From the NCBI RefSeq assembly GCF_000698595.1, contig NZ_JFHC01000034.1:21736-85735 (forward strand): a DNA stretch of 64,000 bases, given 5' to 3'. The position numbers were made by a program, and so were the translations under genes. The DNA comes from Caballeronia glathei. Lineage in GTDB: Bacteria > Pseudomonadota > Gammaproteobacteria > Burkholderiales > Burkholderiaceae. Below are positions 17,619 through 25,703 of the stretch, one piece after another. Below the pieces are notes generated by a model, which was not told where the DNA came from, did no database searches, and saw nothing but the letters and a program-made list of their open reading frames with translations. Every line of letters starts with the position of its first letter. The stretch's first letter is position 1.

Positions 17619-18165
17619 GATGGCGCTCCTTTTGTTCGTCCGTTGGCTTGCTGCTTTTCCCTCATTTTAGGGGCTGCGGGCGTGTCGGGCCCGCGTGCGG
17701 ACCGTTTGCGCGCGGGCCGCGATGCGTCCGGGCGCGCTTCGAGCTTGCGCTTTGAGCTCGCGCTTTGAGCCCGCGCTTCGAGCCTGCTCTTGCGCACCGC
17801 GAAGCAGCGTCGGCGCTCGCCGCCGATGCCCGCCGCATCGGGTCCGCGCCTGCGAATGTACTGTCAATTCGTGTGTCCGCGGGCTATAACACTCTTGCAG
17901 CGCGGCATTTATGTGCTTGCGGCCCACCGGGCCCTTCGCCAGCTTTCCTCGGCGCCCCGCACTGCTTCGCACCATCAGCGTGCGGTCTTCAGGTAGCAAC
18001 CTAACTAGTTCGGCATGCCGGCCCGCGCGGCCGAGATCCGGCCCGACATTCGCTCGCGTGACAACGCTGCGTCTGCTTTCCACGCGTTTAGCGGGCGGAG
18101 GCTCAATACAGCGAACATCGAAGCCCAGGTCTCACGCGACCTTCGCTCTTCTCATAGGAGTCGAC
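17619..18165. other. Long intergenic region with minisatellite
   Basis: This 547-bp region has no convincing gene. It contains the 13-bp tandem repeat at 17734-17785, the promoter side of arsC, and upstream sequence for the small secreted protein gene at 18166. Confidence 0.45.
17734..17785. repeat. 13-bp tandem repeat, four copies
   Basis: Four adjacent 13-bp units, GCGCTTCGAGCTT, GCGCTTTGAGCTC, GCGCTTTGAGCCC and GCGCTTCGAGCCT, run head to tail upstream of arsC. A decayed fifth unit may follow. It looks like a noncoding minisatellite. Confidence 0.85.
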
Positions 18166-18438
18166 ATGAAATCACGTCTGATACTGGCGGCCGTCGCCGC
18201 TTTACTGCTCGTGGCGGCAGGGCCCGCGTTCGCAGGAGATGCCTATCAAGCGACGCAACCGGTCACGCCGGACACGAGCGCGATGGGTCAGCCCTCGTTG
18301 CAGCATAACGCGAAGCCCTCGCAATCCGCAGCCGATCCGTCGTATGGCGGCACGCCCGCCACACGCAGCGCGGCCGGAAAAATGACCTCGCGGACCTGCC
18401 TGCCAGGACCGCAGTGCGATATCTTCTTCGGCAACTGA
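18166..18438 (+). CDS. Small secreted protein with C-terminal CDIFFG motif (copy A)
   Basis: The 90-residue precursor has a signal peptide (MKSRLILAAVAALLLVAAGP, cleavage after AFA near residue 23). A low-complexity Gln/Pro/Ser linker with SYGG follows, and the protein ends with two cysteines in TCLPGPQCDIFFGN. It is paralogous to the protein at 20374: same start (MKSRL), same SYGG and same C-terminal C-x(n)-CDIFFG. The two cysteines may form a disulfide in the periplasm. TAGGAG precedes the ATG. Function unknown. Confidence 0.85.
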   Translation: MKSRLILAAVAALLLVAAGPAFAGDAYQATQPVTPDTSAMGQPSLQHNAKPSQSAADPSYGGTPATRSAAGKMTSRTCLPGPQCDIFFGN

Positions 18439-18523
18439 TGAGCGCGCCGTGAAGGGCGGCGGCCCGATTCGCCATCGGCCGCGCCCTTCCCTCCATCCGA
18501 CAGGCACAGACATCCTGCACGAC

Positions 18524-18799
18524 GTGATCGATACGGACCGCGACGCATTCGTCGCCGCACTCGCCGGCGAAGGATTCGACGAAGTCGTGACGGTGGCGCG
18601 CGAGCCGGACGAAGCGCTCGACGTCCACGCCCATCCCTTCGAGGCGAAGGCGCTGATCCTCGAAGGCGAACTGACGATCCGGACCGGCGAGACGGAACAG
18701 CACTATCGCGCGGGCGACATCTTTCATCTGCGCGCGAACGAAGCGCACTCCGAGCGATACGGGCCCGCCGGGGTCAGGTATCTCGTCGGCCGCAAGTGA
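18524..18799 (+). CDS. Small cupin-domain protein
   Basis: The 91-residue product is a single cupin: HAHPFEAKALILEGELTIR contains the metal-binding histidines and glutamate, and RAGDIFHLRANEAHSERYG the second block with its histidine. The function is unspecified. The start is doubtful. I place it at a GTG (giving MIDTDRDAFV) because homologues begin there, although the frame extends to another GTG at 18449 just after the preceding gene; neither has a good Shine-Dalgarno. Confidence 0.78.
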   Translation: MIDTDRDAFVAALAGEGFDEVVTVAREPDEALDVHAHPFEAKALILEGELTIRTGETEQHYRAGDIFHLRANEAHSERYGPAGVRYLVGRK

Positions 18800-18869
18800 G
18801 CGGCCGCCCGCTGCACGAAACGCTTTTCCGCCAGAGCCGCATCGGCCGTCGTCGATCCCCGTCGCAACA

Positions 18870-19231
18870 CCCTGCCAAGCCCGCCGCGCTCGAGGTGCGG
18901 CGCGTGATCCGCGAGTGCGCGGCGAGCAGTTGCGCGGCCACTACGCCGAGCATCCGCACGCCGGCGACGTTCGCGGGCGAGGTTTCTTCATCGGCGTCGA
19001 ACGGGTCGAGGACGGCGCCACCAAAGCCCGTTCAATCGGAAGAAGAAGCTGAACGCGCGCATCGAGAGCGAGGCGATCAAGCGCGGACTGATGGTCTATC
19101 CGATGGGCGGCACCGTCGGTGTCCGTGCAGGCAATCATGTCCTGCTCGCGCCGCCGTTCATCTGCATGTCACAGCAGATCGAAACGCTCGTCGAGCGGCG
19201 GACGGGCGCCATCGACGCCTGCTCCCGATGA
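18870..19231 (+). pseudogene. C-terminal remnant of a class-III aminotransferase, frameshifted
   Basis: Three frames in succession read as consecutive pieces of an aspartate/omega-aminotransferase-family C terminus. They are LEVRRVIRE, then RGEQLRGHYAEHPHAGDVRG and RGFFIGVERVEDGATKA, then KLNARIESEAIKRGLMVYPM and GGTV...NHVLLAPPFIC up to a TGA at 19229. The breaks fall near 18918 and 19031. The PLP-lysine half of the enzyme is absent. It is a decayed fragment of a gene of about 440 codons. Confidence 0.85.
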
Positions 19232-19348
19232 CACGATCACACGCCTGCCTTATTCTTTCTGCGCTTTCTGCGCCGCGCGGGCGGCTGTGCGGCGCATTCG
19301 CCGCGTCGGCGCCTCAGGAAAGCGAACACGCATTCCCCGGAGCACTTC

Positions 19349-19912
19349 ATGACGAGCAGACTTCCCGACTTCCACATCGCCGATGCGACAGACGAACAGA
19401 AGGCCGTATTGCAGGAAATCCTGAGCGGGCCGCGTGGCAATCTCAACGGCCCGTTTCTCGGCTGGATCCACAGCCCCGAGCTTGCGCAGCATGCGCAGCG
19501 GCTCGGTGCATTCTGCCGCTACAAGACGGGCCTGCCGCTGCGTCTTTCGGAGCTCGCGATTCTCGTGACCGCCGCGCACTGGCGATCGCAGGCCGAGTGG
19601 CACATCCACTATCCGATCGCGCTCGACGCAGGCGTTCCCGCACATGTGGCCGATGCGTTGCGCGAAGGCCGCGCGCCCGCTTTCGACAACGACGACGACG
19701 CATTGATCCACGGCTTCGCAACGGAGCTGCACGAATCGAAGCGCGTAAGCGACGAGACTTACGGGCGCGCGGTCGGGCGCTTCGGTCATGTGGTCGTCGT
19801 AAACCTGGTGGGGCTGCTCGGCTATTACTCGCTCGTCGCGATGACGCTCAACGCGTTCGGCATGCGCGCGCAGGGGCAGACCGAGTTGCCGTTCGCGGAA
19901 ATGAAAGCGTGA
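19349..19912 (+). CDS. Carboxymuconolactone decarboxylase (AhpD-like) family protein
   Basis: The 187-residue protein matches the CMD-family helical core: LPLRLSELAILVTAAHWRSQ followed by AEWHIHYPIALDAGV and, later, VSDETYGRAVGRFGHVVVVN. The CxxC pair of AhpD-type peroxidase partners is missing, so a thiol peroxidase role is unlikely; decarboxylase-like or unknown activity remains. GGAG lies seven bases before the ATG. It directly follows the aminotransferase remnant but is intact. Confidence 0.88.
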   Translation: MTSRLPDFHIADATDEQKAVLQEILSGPRGNLNGPFLGWIHSPELAQHAQRLGAFCRYKTGLPLRLSELAILVTAAHWRSQAEWHIHYPIALDAGVPAHVADALREGRAPAFDNDDDALIHGFATELHESKRVSDETYGRAVGRFGHVVVVNLVGLLGYYSLVAMTLNAFGMRAQGQTELPFAEMKA

Positions 19913-20373
19913 GTTGCCTGTCGTCGCCGGTGCCGTGCGCATTGGCGGCACTGGCGACATGGGCGGCATGGGCGGCATGGGCGACACCCCCTCCAAGGAC
20001 GCCCTCCTTACGGAGGATTGTTCCGCCTCCCGTGGCCAATATAAGGTAGGTACTGCGCACTTCTGATGCGCATTCAGACCTACGAGGTCTCCTCGACAGA
20101 AACCGGTGCAGCGAATCGGCGCCTTCCTGTCAAACGCGCGGCCAGCGTCGCGCCGTGTTGCAAAGCCAACGTTCAAGTCCGGCATGAGGCGCGAAGCACG
20201 CGTCTGCCACCGGCTTTAGGTTCGCTCACCCTCGAGATGTGCACCGTCACCCCGGCACGCGCCTGCAATGGCCCGGCGCCGCGTCGACTGCCAGGACGAG
20301 CGTCGATCCCCAGTTGCAGGAAGCCGGGAAGCGCATTCCCGGCGGCTTGCGCATGTCCATCACGGAGCTGAAA
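19913..20373. other. Intergenic region without gene
   Basis: This 461-bp stretch contains a short GGCATGGGC direct repeat (about 19957-19982) and an imperfect hairpin around GGACGCCCTCCTTACGGAGG. No ORF of coding character was found. The promoter of the next gene must lie in its right half. Confidence 0.4.
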
Positions 20374-20619
20374 TTGAAATCACGCCTTTTCCTCGCCACC
20401 GCCGCCGCGGGCCTCTTCGTCATCACCGGCGCAGCGTACGCACAAGAAGCATCTGAAAGCACACAACCGGCCGCCCAGCAAAATGCGCAAGCACCCGCAC
20501 AATCGGCTGACGACTCCTCGTATGGCGGCATGGCTGCCGGCAAGAGCATGGCAGCAGGCGGCTACCGGCAAAGCGGCTGCAGCACGGCACCGAACTGCGA
20601 CATCTTCTTCGGGCAATAA
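20374..20619 (+). CDS. Small secreted protein with C-terminal CDIFFG motif (copy B)
   Basis: The 81-residue precursor parallels the copy at 18166: MKSRLFLATAAAGLFVITGA signal peptide (cleavage near AYA, residue 23), a Gln/Ala/Ser linker, SYGG, and a C terminus ending CSTAPNCDIFFGQ. I choose a TTG start because GGAG lies eight bases upstream and the result aligns residue by residue with copy A's MKSRL; an ATG seven codons earlier (20353) has no binding site. Function unknown. Confidence 0.82.
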   Translation: MKSRLFLATAAAGLFVITGAAYAQEASESTQPAAQQNAQAPAQSADDSSYGGMAAGKSMAAGGYRQSGCSTAPNCDIFFGQ

Positions 20620-20863
20620 CCGGCGTCGCAAGAGGGCGTCCCCACACGACGCCCTCCTTTTCAACTGCATGATTGCACTACGGCCTGACTGCATGACCGC
20701 ATCGCGCGCATCGACCCGGCGTGATGCCGCTTGAACCCGGACATCGAGTGAACGCTCGGCCTCGGTGTCGGCGGGATGCATTTCGGACGGCAACCGAGCT
20801 TCGTTCCTTCATGGACGTCGCGTGATTCCTGTCAGCGACGCGCCAGGTCTTGAGGAAGTCGTG

Positions 20864-21169
20864 ATGAAAGCGAAACCGGTCATGGCGAGTGTGCAGGCGT
20901 GCGGCCGCACGATGAGCGCCGAGTTCCACCCGGACACGGGTCGGCTGAGAATCCTGGACGGCGGCGCGCTGGTGGCCGAAATGTTCCCGCCGCACTCCTG
21001 GTTCGCCATTGCATCGGTGGCGGGCAAGAGCCGGTGGGGCACGCGCCCGAACGAAGCCGATCTCTACCTCGTGATCGCGAACTACGCGATGCGGCGCACC
21101 GGCCTGAGCAGCTACACCGGCGACGACCCCGGCGATACGTTCGCAGGCAGCGAACCCACTGCGGTCTGA
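20864..21169 (+). CDS. Conserved-looking small protein with FPPHSWFA core (copy A)
   Basis: The 101-residue protein has no signal peptide. Its core runs EFHPDTGRLRILDGG, then EMFPPHSWFAIASVAG and SRWGTRPNEADLYL. The same core occurs in the protein at 21870, so the two are tandem paralogues. TTGAGG precedes the ATG. I do not recognise the family; the compact beta-like core with conserved Pro-Pro-His-Ser-Trp suggests a small folded cytosolic domain. Confidence 0.8.
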   Translation: MKAKPVMASVQACGRTMSAEFHPDTGRLRILDGGALVAEMFPPHSWFAIASVAGKSRWGTRPNEADLYLVIANYAMRRTGLSSYTGDDPGDTFAGSEPTAV

Positions 21170-21242
21170 TGAAGCTGGTGCAGGAACAGTGCAGAAGCAT
21201 TGAGCGGCAGGCGCGCATGCGGCCTGCCGCCCGAAATAAAAA

Positions 21243-21269
21243 GACCCGCGGACATCGCTGTTGCGGGTC
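21243..21269 (-). terminator. Terminator-like hairpin reading leftward
   Basis: A 7-bp stem (GACCCGC / GCGGGTC) is followed on the minus strand by TTTTTATTTC. No intact leftward gene precedes it; the only candidate is the DUF2934-like remnant ending at 21537. The stretch 21170-21536 otherwise shows only a second, U-less hairpin at 21204-21230. Confidence 0.5.
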
Positions 21270-21536
21270 AATCGGGTATGCCGATTCTTTGCATTCTTCT
21301 CGCCAATCCCCATTTGGCGTCGGCGTCGAGCCTTCCGGGCTCTGACGCTAATATCATATGGACGAGCCGCGATCGCGTTAGTCGGGCACCGCACGAATTT
21401 GTTCTGAGGAAATGCGCGGCTCCGCACAGCGCGCGCGCTCGATCGCGCTGGCTCACGCACGGCCGCGCGATATCAGGGAAAGCACGCGCTCTTGCAAGCT
21501 ATTCGGCGAACGGCCGGTTGCGCTCCGGCTCCGGAT

Positions 21537-21696
21537 TTACGCGGAGGCCAGCAGCCCCGTCATCCGGCTGCGTGCCTGCGCCGGGCGGCCTTCTTGCGTT
21601 CTTGCCGTTCGCCCGTACTCGCAGGCGCGCCCGCTGCCGTCTCGCTCCCGACGATAGAACGCGAGCGTGCGAATCTGCTCCTCCGACCTGCTCCTT
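21537..21696 (-). pseudogene. Probable DUF2934-like remnant
   Basis: One minus-strand frame reads SEEQIRTLAFYRRERDGSG then RACEYGR before losing sense. This resembles the DUF2934 pattern of EE-IR-LAY-LWE-DG-P-GR--EYW. The adjacent frame then continues with a plausible basic tail (GERQERKKAARRRHAAG) to a stop near 21549, suggesting a frameshift after EYG. A purine-rich AAGGAG lies just upstream, but no start codon joins the frame. The evidence is by eye only. Confidence 0.4.
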
Positions 21697-21869
21697 CACG
21701 TAAACGATTGAGCCGTCGTGTTTATGCCGCCGAACACACAGCCATCTCGGTGACACCCCCGCATGAGCCATTGCGGTGCGCGTGTGCCGGGAGATCCGGC
21801 ACGGGCATTGCTGCACTGCCGCATCGGCCGGCGCATCGTTGCGCCGGCGACCAGACGGATGAGGTCAGC

Positions 21870-22145
21870 ATGGCCGGTCCCAACCCGCTTGTTACCGTTG
21901 TGCGTGTGCAAGACGGCACGCTCTCGGTCGAATTCCGCCCCGATACCGGGCGATTGCGGATGCTCGACGGTGCAATCGTCCTGGAAGAACTGTTTCCGCC
22001 CCATTCGTGGTTTGCCGTCGCTTCGGTCGCGGGCAACAGCCGCTGGGGCACGCGTCCGAGCGAGGCGGACCTGCGACTGCTTCTAGAGGACTTCATCCAA
22101 AGACGGTCCGGCACGTCCGATCGGGGACACACCGCGCCAAGCTGA
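21870..22145 (+). CDS. Conserved-looking small protein with FPPHSWFA core (copy B)
   Basis: The 91-residue protein repeats the core of the gene at 20864: EFRPDTGRLRMLDGA, then ELFPPHSWFAVASVAG and SRWGTRPSEADLRL. The termini differ. GAGG lies seven bases before the ATG. The two copies are separated by about 700 bp holding a DUF2934-like remnant, so the locus looks like a duplication that has partly decayed. Function unknown. Confidence 0.8.
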   Translation: MAGPNPLVTVVRVQDGTLSVEFRPDTGRLRMLDGAIVLEELFPPHSWFAVASVAGNSRWGTRPSEADLRLLLEDFIQRRSGTSDRGHTAPS

Positions 22146-22248
22146 CGTCCGCCGCAAGGCACGAGGCACGCGATGCTCGATGCGATCACCGAAGCTCAGC
22201 GGCGTGCGGGCACATCGTCACCGGCTGCGAGCCCCGCGGCGAAAGGAC

Positions 22249-22276
22249 AAAAAAAACCCTGTTCCAAGGAACAGGG
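22249..22276 (-). terminator. Rho-independent terminator of glmS
   Basis: A perfect 9-bp stem (CCCTGTTCC / GGAACAGGG) is followed on the minus strand by eight T residues. It lies 90 bp past the glmS stop. Confidence 0.9.
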
Positions 22277-22366
22277 CTCGCTGAAATACCGACGGGCATA
22301 ACGGCGCCCGCCGGCCAGGGTTCATCGTCTTCTTGCGACAGTATTCACTGCCTTATCCGTTGATCC

Positions 22367-24184
22367 TCACTCGACTGTCACCGACTTTGCGAGATTCCGC
22401 GGCTTGTCCACGTCCGTGCCACGCGCACACGCCGTGTGGTACGCGAGCAGTTGCAACGGCACCACGTGCAGGATCGGCGACAACAGCCCGTAGTGTTCCG
22501 GCATGCGGATGACATGGATGCCGTCCTCGCTCGTGATGCGCGTATCCGCATCGGCGAAGACATACAGTTCGCCGCCGCGCGCGCGCACTTCCTGCATGTT
22601 CGACTTCAGCTTTTCGAGCAGCGTGTCGTTCGGCGCGACGGTCACCACCGGCATCGCCTCGGTGACGAGCGCGAGCGGCCCGTGCTTCAGCTCGCCCGCG
22701 GGGTAGGCCTCCGCGTGGATGTACGAAATCTCCTTGAGCTTCAGTGCGCCTTCCAGCGCGATCGGATAGTGCAGGCCGCGTCCGAGGAAGAGCGCATTTT
22801 CCTTGCGCGCGAATTCCTCCGCCCACGCGATGATTTGCGGCTCCAGCGCGAGCACGCTGTTGAGCGCCGCAGGCAGGTGCCGCAACTGCGCGAGATAGGC
22901 GGTCTCCTGCTTCGCGTCCACGTAGCCGCGCAGCTTGCCGAGCGTAACCGCCAGCACGAAGAGGCCCGCCAGTTGCGTCGTGAAGGCCTTCGTCGACGCC
23001 ACGCCGATCTCCGTGCCCGCGTGCGTCAGGAACGACAACTCGGTCTGCCGCACCATCGCGCTCGTCGCGACGTTGCAAACCGCGAGCGTGTGCTTGTGGC
23101 CGAGCGACTGCGCGTGCTTGAGCGCGGCGAGCGTATCGGCGGTTTCGCCCGACTGCGAGATCACGACCACCAGCGCCTTCGGATCCGCCACCGATTCGCG
23201 ATAGCGATACTCGCTCGCGATCTCGACCTGCGTCGGAATCTTCGCGACCGATTCGAGCCAGTACTTCGCGGTCAACCCCGAGTAGTAGCTCGTGCCGCAC
23301 GCGAGAATCAGCAGGTTGTCGATCTCGCTGAACGCCTTGCCCGCTTCGGCCCCGAAGAGCACCGGATCGAACTGCTCGGTTTGCGGGATCGTGTCGGTGA
23401 TCGCGCGCGGCTGCTCGAAGATCTCCTTCTGCATGAAATGGCGATACGGCCCGAGTTCGACCGCGCCGCCGTATGCCGCGACCACGCGCACTTCGCGCTG
23501 GGCGGGCGCGCCTTCACGATCGACGATCTTCACGCCGTCGAGCGTGATCTCGACCACGTCGCCCTCTTCGAGGAACGCGAAGCGGTCGGTGCTGCCCGCT
23601 AGCGCGAGCGCATCGGAGGCGAGGAAGTTCTCGCCCTCGCCCACACCGACGACGAGCGGCGAACCCTGCCGCGCGCCCACCACCGTATGCGGCTGATCCT
23701 TGTGGATCACGGCGATCGCATACGCACCGTGCAGTTGCTTCACGGCGTCGCGAACCGTCTGGAACAGGTCGCCGCGATACATGCTGTGGATCAGGTGCGC
23801 GATGACTTCGGTGTCGGTCTGCGACACGAACTCGTAGCCCTTGCCGCGCAGCATTTCACGCAGCGACTCGTAGTTCTCGATGATGCCGTTGTGCACGAGC
23901 GCGACCGCGTCGCGTGAAAAGATGGGGTGGGCGTTGTCCGTCACCGGGGCGCCGTGCGTCGCCCAGCGCGTGTGCGCGATGCCCGTCACGCCTTCGAGGC
24001 GCGAGTCGCGCACCTGCGCGTCGAGATCCGCCACGCGCGCCACGCTGCGCGCGCGCCGCGGCTCGCCGTGGCTCAGCACGGCGACGCCGCACGAGTCGTA
24101 GCCGCGATACTCGAGGCGGCGCAGTCCTTCGACCAGCACCGGGACGATGTTACGTTGCGCAACCGCGCCGACAATTCCACACAT
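22367..24184 (-). CDS. glmS: Glutamine--fructose-6-phosphate aminotransferase
   Basis: The 605-residue enzyme starts MCGIVGAVAQ, with C2 as the glutaminase nucleophile after methionine removal. It has the N-terminal Ntn amidotransferase domain (RWATHGAP, HNGIIENY) and two SIS isomerase domains (ACGTSYYSG, SQSGETADTL), ending KSVTVE. It makes glucosamine-6-phosphate, the first committed step to UDP-GlcNAc for peptidoglycan and LPS. glmU lies 60 bp upstream on the same strand, and the pair probably forms an operon. Length equals the family norm. Confidence 0.98.
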   Translation of the reverse strand: MCGIVGAVAQRNIVPVLVEGLRRLEYRGYDSCGVAVLSHGEPRRARSVARVADLDAQVRDSRLEGVTGIAHTRWATHGAPVTDNAHPIFSRDAVALVHNGIIENYESLREMLRGKGYEFVSQTDTEVIAHLIHSMYRGDLFQTVRDAVKQLHGAYAIAVIHKDQPHTVVGARQGSPLVVGVGEGENFLASDALALAGSTDRFAFLEEGDVVEITLDGVKIVDREGAPAQREVRVVAAYGGAVELGPYRHFMQKEIFEQPRAITDTIPQTEQFDPVLFGAEAGKAFSEIDNLLILACGTSYYSGLTAKYWLESVAKIPTQVEIASEYRYRESVADPKALVVVISQSGETADTLAALKHAQSLGHKHTLAVCNVATSAMVRQTELSFLTHAGTEIGVASTKAFTTQLAGLFVLAVTLGKLRGYVDAKQETAYLAQLRHLPAALNSVLALEPQIIAWAEEFARKENALFLGRGLHYPIALEGALKLKEISYIHAEAYPAGELKHGPLALVTEAMPVVTVAPNDTLLEKLKSNMQEVRARGGELYVFADADTRITSEDGIHVIRMPEHYGLLSPILHVVPLQLLAYHTACARGTDVDKPRNLAKSVTVE

Positions 24185-24244
24185 GGTCTTCCATCCCTCT
24201 CAAGTTTGATCGCGGGCGCGTGGCGCGCCTCGCCGAATGCGTTC

Positions 24245-25606
24245 TCAGGCTTTCTTCTTGACCGGCCGCACGTAACCGCTCTTGCTCACCTGCGTCTTCT
24301 CGTTCAGCACCAGTTCGCCTTCGCCTACGTCCTTCCATACCGTCGTGCCCGCCGCGATCGTCACGCCGCGCCCGACGCGCACCGGCGCGACGAGCTGCGA
24401 ATCGGAGCCGACGAACACGTCGTCTTCGATCACGGTGCGATGCTTGTTCGCGCCGTCGTAGTTGCACGTGATCGTGCCCGCGCCGATGTTCACGCGCGCG
24501 CCGACATCCGAGTCGCCGACATAGGAAAGGTGATTCGCCTTCGATCCCTGCCCGAACACCGCATTCTTCACTTCGACGAAGTTGCCGACATGCACGTCGT
24601 CGCCGAGGATCGCGCCCGGGCGCAGCCGTGCATACGGACCGAGCACGACATGCGCGCCCGTCGTGCCGCCCTCGATGTGCGTAAACGCGTCGACGCGCGT
24701 GCCCGCGCCGATCGCCGCGTCGCGAATCACGCAGTTCGGGCCGATCGTCACGTTGTCCGCGAGCGTCACGCGCCCTTCGAACACGCAGTTGACGTCGATC
24801 GACACATCGCGCCCGCATTGCAGCGTGCCGCGCACATCGATGCGCGCCGGATCGGCGAGCGTCACGCCTGCCACCAGCAGGTCGTCGGCCACGTTGCGCT
24901 GGTGAATGCGCTCGAGTTCGGCGAGTTGCTGCTTGCTGTTCACGCCGAGCGTCTCCCACTCTTCGTCGGGCTGCGACGTCACGACATCGACGCCCGCTTC
25001 GAGCGCACGCTCGACGACATCGGTGAGATAGAACTCGCCCTGCGCGTTGTCGTTCTTGAGTGCTGCGAGCCACGAGGCCAGTTGCCGCGTCGGCGTGATG
25101 ACGATGCCGGTGTTGATCTCCGCGATACCGCGCTCCTCGGCGCTCGCATCCTTCTGCTCGACGATCTTGCGCACCGCGCCCTTCGCATCGCGGACGATGC
25201 GCCCGTAGCCGGTCGGGTCGTCGAGCGTCACGGTGAGCACGCCGTAGCGGCCGTTCTCCGCGGCATCGACGAGGCGCTTCAGCGTGCTCGCCCGCGTGAG
25301 CGGCACGTCGCCGTAGAGCACGAGCGTCGGCACGGACGGATCGACGAACGGCAGCGCCTGCTGCACGGCATGGCCCGTGCCGAGCTGCTGCTCCTGCACG
25401 GCGAACTGCACGTCGGGCGCGGCAACCGCTGCCTGCACCTTCTCGGCGCCATGTCCGATGACCACGACGAGGCGCGTCGGTTCGAGCGAACGCGCGGTAT
25501 CGATGACATGCGACAGCAGCGGCTTGCCAGCCAGCGGATGGAGCACCTTGGGCAAGGCGGAATGCATGCGCTTGCCCATGCCTGCCGCCAGAATCACGAT
25601 ATTCAT
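24245..25606 (-). CDS. glmU: Bifunctional UDP-GlcNAc pyrophosphorylase / GlcN-1-P acetyltransferase
   Basis: The 453-residue protein has an N-terminal uridyltransferase domain with VILAAGMGKRMHSALPKVLH near residue 3. Its C-terminal left-handed beta-helix of hexapeptide repeats holds the acetyltransferase (NYDGANKHRT and the GAGTITCN region). It acetylates glucosamine-1-phosphate and then adds UMP. The ATG giving MNIVILAAG is the family start; there is no strong Shine-Dalgarno. It lies upstream of glmS in the same orientation. Confidence 0.98.
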   Translation of the reverse strand: MNIVILAAGMGKRMHSALPKVLHPLAGKPLLSHVIDTARSLEPTRLVVVIGHGAEKVQAAVAAPDVQFAVQEQQLGTGHAVQQALPFVDPSVPTLVLYGDVPLTRASTLKRLVDAAENGRYGVLTVTLDDPTGYGRIVRDAKGAVRKIVEQKDASAEERGIAEINTGIVITPTRQLASWLAALKNDNAQGEFYLTDVVERALEAGVDVVTSQPDEEWETLGVNSKQQLAELERIHQRNVADDLLVAGVTLADPARIDVRGTLQCGRDVSIDVNCVFEGRVTLADNVTIGPNCVIRDAAIGAGTRVDAFTHIEGGTTGAHVVLGPYARLRPGAILGDDVHVGNFVEVKNAVFGQGSKANHLSYVGDSDVGARVNIGAGTITCNYDGANKHRTVIEDDVFVGSDSQLVAPVRVGRGVTIAAGTTVWKDVGEGELVLNEKTQVSKSGYVRPVKKKA

Positions 25607-25703
25607 CGCGTCAGTTTCGTAAGTTTTGGGAGGAGTCAATATAGCATGCAGCAATCGTGCCCAATGCGGCCGAACCCACGCTCGGCCTTACTGCGCAACG
25701 CTC

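Noticed and set aside
22436..23602. 388-codon plus-strand open frame inside glmS
   Set aside because: It is the antisense shadow of glmS, with no domain or start signal.
24150..25073. 307-codon frame overlapping glmU
   Set aside because: It is an alternative frame of glmU with the typical Arg/Ala-rich shadow composition.
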